The notes under the pieces are model-generated. The model had not been told where the DNA came from. It was given only the letters and a program-made list of their open reading frames with translations, and made no database searches. From CBDUQN01 sp965369375 (GTDB taxonomy: Bacteria > Krumholzibacteriota > Krumholzibacteriia > Krumholzibacteriales > Krumholzibacteriaceae): a stretch of 7,873 nucleotides of DNA. Numbering within the stretch: position 1 is the stretch's first letter; the number at the start of each line of letters is the position of its first letter. The DNA lies in contig CBDUQN010000118.1 in assembly GCA_965369375.1 (NCBI GenBank), forward strand, positions 1 to 7,873. Reading direction: 5' to 3'. Positions 4,643 to 7,873 of this stretch are shown in pieces. The translations under genes were made by a program, and so were the position numbers.

Positions 4643-7600
4643 ATGATTGGGCAAACGATATCACATTTCAAGATCGTCGAGGCGATTGGTGAAGGCGGGA
4701 TGGGGGTAGTCTATAAGGCCAAAGACCTCAATCTCGACCGCTTCGTCGCGATCAAATTCCTGCCGTCCCACCTCACCGCCGACGAGAGCATCAAGAAACG
4801 CTTCATCCGCGAGGCAAAGGCGGCCTCCGCCCTCGAGCACCCGAATATCTGCACGATCTACGAGATCGACGAGCTCTCCGACGGACAGATGTTCATAGCG
4901 ATGGGGTACTACGAGGGCGAAACCCTCCGGGAGAGATTGCAAAATGCGACGCTCGAGTTCGACGATGCGGTCGAGATCATCAGCCAGGTTGCGGTGGGAT
5001 TGGCCAGTGCCCATCATCATGGGATCGTCCACAGGGATATCAAGCCGGCGAATCTGGTGATTACCGAGGACGGGCTTGTCAAGATTCTCGACTTTGGGGT
5101 GGCCAAGCTCGCGGGACAGACGAAGCTGACGGAAACGGGAAGCATGATAGGGACGATGGCGTACATGTCGCCCGAGCAAATGGGTGGCGAGGGGGTTGAT
5201 GCGAGATCGGATATTTTTTCGCTGGGCATGGTGTTCTATGAAATGCTCATAGGGGAGCATCCCTTTCAAGAAAAGCATGCGGGCGCAATGCTGTACGCTA
5301 TAATGAATGAGGATCCTCCACCACTCGATCAATTCAGATCTGATCTACCGGAATCCCTCCAAGAGCTTCTCAACCACACCATGGCGAAGAACAAAGAGGA
5401 TCGCCTGTCGTCGCTGGAGGATTTTATTGTGGAGCTCAGAAATACCGTCATACCGCAAACCATGCACATCAAACGGAGCCGGCGTTTAAAACCGCGCCAC
5501 GACAAGACCGCCGGCCCCGACGGTATGATCGGGCCGTACCGTCTCCGCGAGAGGATTGGTGTCGGGGGAATGGGGGAGGTATGGTCGGCCGAGCAGGAAG
5601 AACCGTTTCGCCGGAAAGTCGCCCTCAAGATTCTAAAGGCAGGCATGGATACCAAGGAAGTCGTGGCCCGCTTCGAAGCCGAACGGCAGGCTCTGGCTCT
5701 CATGGATCATCCATGCATCGCCAAGGTGTATGACGCAGGTTCGACTCCCCAGGGACGGCCCTACTTCGCCATGGAGTTCATTCAGGGCGTGCCCATCACG
5801 GAATATTGCGATCGCCACAAACTCACCACCCGGCAGCGACTGGAGCTCTTTATCCACTTGTGTGAGGGCGTACAGCACGCACATCAGAAGGCGGTGATCC
5901 ACCGGGATCTCAAACCGAACAACGTCCTCATAACGGAAGTCGATGACAGGCCGGTGCCGAAGATCATCGACTTCGGAGTAGCCAAGGCGACGGCGCAGCC
6001 GTTGACCGAAAAGACGATGTATACGCATCTGGGTCAGCTGATCGGAACGCCGGAGTACATGAGCCCGGAGCAGGCTGAGCTGACTGGAGAAGATATCGAT
6101 ACCCGCACAGATGTTTACTCGCTGGGAGTGATTCTCTACGAACTGTTGGCTGGGGCGCTCCCTTTCGAATCGGAAGAGCTGCGCGCCGCCGGATTTGAAG
6201 GGATTCGGCGAATAATCCGCGAAGAGGAACCGCTCAACCCGAGCAAACGAGTCACGACTCTCGCGGAAACCTCGGTGAGCATAGCGCAAAGCCGTCATAC
6301 CGATCCGTCGGCCTTATCGAGTCAGCTGCGCGGGGACCTGGACTGGATCATAATGAAGGCGCTTGACAAGGACCGGACGCGCCGGTATGCGTCTGCCCTT
6401 GATCTGGCCGCAGACATAGAGCGCCACCTCAGTCATCAGCCGGTCCTGGCCAGTCCACCGAGCACGGCATATCGGATCAAGAAATTCGTCATCAGACACA
6501 AGGTTGGGGTAACGGCCGCTTCATTTGTTGTGATTGCCATGGTCCTCGGGATCACGGGGACGACGATAGGACTGTTCAGGGCTATCGAGGCCAAGAAGGT
6601 CGCCAGGGAGGAGGCCGAAACCGCAAATCGAGTATCACAGTTTCTCGAGGAACTGTTTGCCGTATCCGATCCCGGCGAGGCGAGAGGCAACACGATCACG
6701 GCACGTGAAATCCTCGATAAGGGTGCGGAAAAAATCACCATTGAATTGCAGGGCCAGCCGCTGGTGCAGGCGCGGCTCATGGTTACCATGGGTCGTGTAT
6801 ACAGGGGACTCGGATTGTACGACCAGTCCCGCTCGCTGTTGGAGGAGGCGCTTGAGATACGGCGAAACGAGCTCGACGAAGAGGCCCTCGAGGTTGCATG
6901 CAGCCGGGAGGAACTCGCCACACTGCTCGGTTCCGTCGGCGAGTACGAGACGGCGCGGCCGCTGTTCGAGAGCGCCCTCGCGATTCGGGAAGAACACCTA
7001 GGCTACGATCACCCGGACGTCGGGCTGACGGTGAGCAACCTCGGCAATCTCTACAGGCAAATGCGTTACTTCAACCAGGCAATACCGCTCTATGAACGGG
7101 CCCTGGAGATTCGCGAGAAGACCCTCGGTCCCGATCACCCCGACGTCTCGAACAGCCTCAACGGGCTTGCCATAGTCCTCGAGGCGATTGGGAAATACGA
7201 GGAAGCGCTGCCATTGTACAAACGTGCTCTCGCGATTCGGGAGAAGGCCCTCGGCCCGGACCATCCCCGGGTGGCGACGAGTCTCAACAATCTGGCGACT
7301 GTATACTGGTTCCTGGCCGACTACGAGTCGGCACGGCCTCTCAATGCGCGCGCCCTTGCCATCCAGGAAAAGGTCCTCGGTCCCGATCACCCCGATCTGA
7401 CCCACACACTCAACATATATGCGCTCCTGCTCCTGGCTGACAGCGACTACGCCGGAGCCAAGAAGGTCCACAAACGGGCCCTGGCGATCAGAGAGAAAAA
7501 GCTGCGCCCGGACCACCCGCACATCGCCGATAGCTACTACAACCTTGCCTGCGTCTCGGCCCTTGAGGGGAACAGCGAGGAGGCGCTCAATTACCTGCGA

Positions 7601-7729
7601 GAGTCCGTACGGCGCGGTTTCGCCAAGCCGATCATCTTTACCGACTCCGATCTGAAATCACTTCACGGAAATGCAGAGTTCGAGGCCCTCCTCGATGAAA
7701 TGAGAAGGCGTCTCGGGAGGGATGATTAG
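4643..7729 (+). CDS. Membrane Ser/Thr protein kinase with two kinase domains and C-terminal TPRs
   Basis: This 1028-residue protein is predicted to transfer phosphate from ATP to Ser/Thr of target proteins. Kinase domain 1 (about 9-268) is complete: G-loop GEGGMG 16-21, Lys38 in VAIK, helix-C Glu57, HRDIKPAN 130-137 (Asp132), DFG 150-152 and SPE 176-178. Kinase domain 2 (about 299-595) is also complete: GVGGMG 306-311, Lys329 in VALK, Glu347, HRDLKPNN 420-427 (Asp422), DFG 443-445 and SPE 474-476. The first resembles PknB-like kinases of acidobacteria and FCB phyla; the second, with ARFEAERQALALMDHP and LDWIIMKALDKDRTRRYA, matches the planctomycete-type TPR/WD40 kinases. A basic linker (269-298) joins them. 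One transmembrane helix (about 621-645) follows RIKKFVIRHK, which places the kinases in the cytoplasm and the tail outside. At least seven TPRs occupy about 707-990, most with a 42-residue period ending LGPDHP. The short C-terminal cap ends at 1028. One kinase domain is usual; two intact ones are odd. Confidence 0.93.
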   Translation: MIGQTISHFKIVEAIGEGGMGVVYKAKDLNLDRFVAIKFLPSHLTADESIKKRFIREAKAASALEHPNICTIYEIDELSDGQMFIAMGYYEGETLRERLQNATLEFDDAVEIISQVAVGLASAHHHGIVHRDIKPANLVITEDGLVKILDFGVAKLAGQTKLTETGSMIGTMAYMSPEQMGGEGVDARSDIFSLGMVFYEMLIGEHPFQEKHAGAMLYAIMNEDPPPLDQFRSDLPESLQELLNHTMAKNKEDRLSSLEDFIVELRNTVIPQTMHIKRSRRLKPRHDKTAGPDGMIGPYRLRERIGVGGMGEVWSAEQEEPFRRKVALKILKAGMDTKEVVARFEAERQALALMDHPCIAKVYDAGSTPQGRPYFAMEFIQGVPITEYCDRHKLTTRQRLELFIHLCEGVQHAHQKAVIHRDLKPNNVLITEVDDRPVPKIIDFGVAKATAQPLTEKTMYTHLGQLIGTPEYMSPEQAELTGEDIDTRTDVYSLGVILYELLAGALPFESEELRAAGFEGIRRIIREEEPLNPSKRVTTLAETSVSIAQSRHTDPSALSSQLRGDLDWIIMKALDKDRTRRYASALDLAADIERHLSHQPVLASPPSTAYRIKKFVIRHKVGVTAASFVVIAMVLGITGTTIGLFRAIEAKKVAREEAETANRVSQFLEELFAVSDPGEARGNTITAREILDKGAEKITIELQGQPLVQARLMVTMGRVYRGLGLYDQSRSLLEEALEIRRNELDEEALEVACSREELATLLGSVGEYETARPLFESALAIREEHLGYDHPDVGLTVSNLGNLYRQMRYFNQAIPLYERALEIREKTLGPDHPDVSNSLNGLAIVLEAIGKYEEALPLYKRALAIREKALGPDHPRVATSLNNLATVYWFLADYESARPLNARALAIQEKVLGPDHPDLTHTLNIYALLLLADSDYAGAKKVHKRALAIREKKLRPDHPHIADSYYNLACVSALEGNSEEALNYLRESVRRGFAKPIIFTDSDLKSLHGNAEFEALLDEMRRRLGRDD
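6503..6577 (+). other. Single transmembrane helix of the kinase
   Basis: Residues about 621-645 form a hydrophobic stretch (VGVTAASFVVIAMVLGITG and following) flanked on the N-side by a basic RIKKFVIRHK. By the positive-inside rule the N-terminal kinases face the cytoplasm and the TPR tail faces the periplasm. This splits the protein into catalytic and candidate sensory halves. Confidence 0.75.
6761..7612 (+). repeat. Seven or more TPRs, kinesin-light-chain style, 126-bp period
   Basis: The repeat cores carry A-L-A-I-R-E-K-x-L-G-P-D-H-P. The (G/R)-x-D-H-P element recurs at residues 787, 829, 871, 913 and 955, exactly 42 residues (126 bp) apart. Less perfect units precede (about 707-745 and 749-786) and follow (962-990). 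In known proteins these superhelical repeats bind peptides or proteins. Outside the membrane they could serve as the input domain of the kinase. DNA copies are similar in places, as in the CTCGGTCCCGATCACCCCGA string that occurs near 7124 and 7377. Confidence 0.82.
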
Positions 7730-7873
7730 CGGGTAACCCTGCCTACACGATCTTCATCTGCGGTTCAGACACTAGCGAACTCAACTCCTGCAGCCTACAG
7801 CGGAAAGTCATAGAGCACAAGTAGAACATTACTTGAACTCACGGAAACCATCTACAGACAAGCCGGATAAAAT
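7730..7873. other. Non-coding 3' flank of the kinase gene
   Basis: These 144 bases show no convincing gene start, RNA gene or intrinsic terminator. A short hairpin directly at the kinase stop (7729-7742) has no T-tract. The next gene lies beyond the window. Confidence 0.5.

Noticed and set aside
5633..6298. Open antisense frame of 221 codons inside kinase domain 2
   Set aside because: It lies opposite a fully conserved kinase domain and has no start signals of its own.
7729..7742. Hairpin at the kinase stop codon as terminator
   Set aside because: The stem has five pairs including a G-T pair and overlaps the stop codon, with no T-tract.
1..7873. CRISPR array, tRNA, rRNA, integrase or insertion sequence
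   Set aside because: No spacer-repeat pattern, cloverleaf, rRNA-like sequence or transposase/recombinase frame was found; the regular repeats are all protein-coding (54- and 42-residue periods).

Overview
This window most likely comes from a Gram-negative bacterium of the Fibrobacteres-Chlorobi-Bacteroidetes (FCB) superphylum or a neighbouring candidate phylum (Krumholzibacteria, Eisenbacteria, Latescibacteria or similar). Three things point that way. One protein ends in a type IX secretion (T9SS) type A sorting domain with the HPNPFNP motif. A putative lipoprotein is built of W-x-C-x-DP(D/E) Ig/fibronectin-like modules. A Ser/Thr kinase with a TPR tail resembles families abundant in planctomycetes, acidobacteria and FCB candidate phyla. 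The phylum is inferred from protein style, not from a marker gene.

Layout. Positions 3-92 hold the last 29 codons of a MscS-like mechanosensitive channel. A 199-bp gap follows, with a strong extended -10 promoter (169-197), a REP-like hairpin (250-267) and a good Shine-Dalgarno. These lead into a plus-strand gene (292-2691) for a 799-residue secreted protein: signal peptide, eight beta-propeller-type repeats of about 54 residues, fibronectin-like modules and a T9SS sorting domain. Convergent to it, with a 51-bp gap, is a minus-strand gene (2743-4377) for a probable lipoprotein with three Ig/fibronectin-like modules and an unrecognised C-terminal beta-rich region. A 265-bp divergent control region (4378-4642) separates it from the plus-strand kinase gene (4643-7729). 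The last 144 bp show no gene, RNA or convincing terminator.

The most notable item is the 1028-residue kinase. It carries two complete Ser/Thr kinase domains of different subfamilies in tandem in the predicted cytoplasmic part, then one transmembrane helix and at least seven kinesin-light-chain-like TPRs predicted to be extracytoplasmic. Both kinase domains keep every catalytic motif. The second starts with its own MIG-x(1-5)-Y/F-type N-terminus, as if a whole second gene had been fused in.

The divergent region has a near-consensus minus-strand promoter for the lipoprotein gene, an 11-bp direct repeat just upstream of its -35 box, and a possible extended -10 promoter for the kinase gene overlapped by an inverted repeat. 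One reading is a membrane kinase that senses the envelope through its TPRs, beside genes for two exported proteins. A functional link between them is not shown by the sequence.
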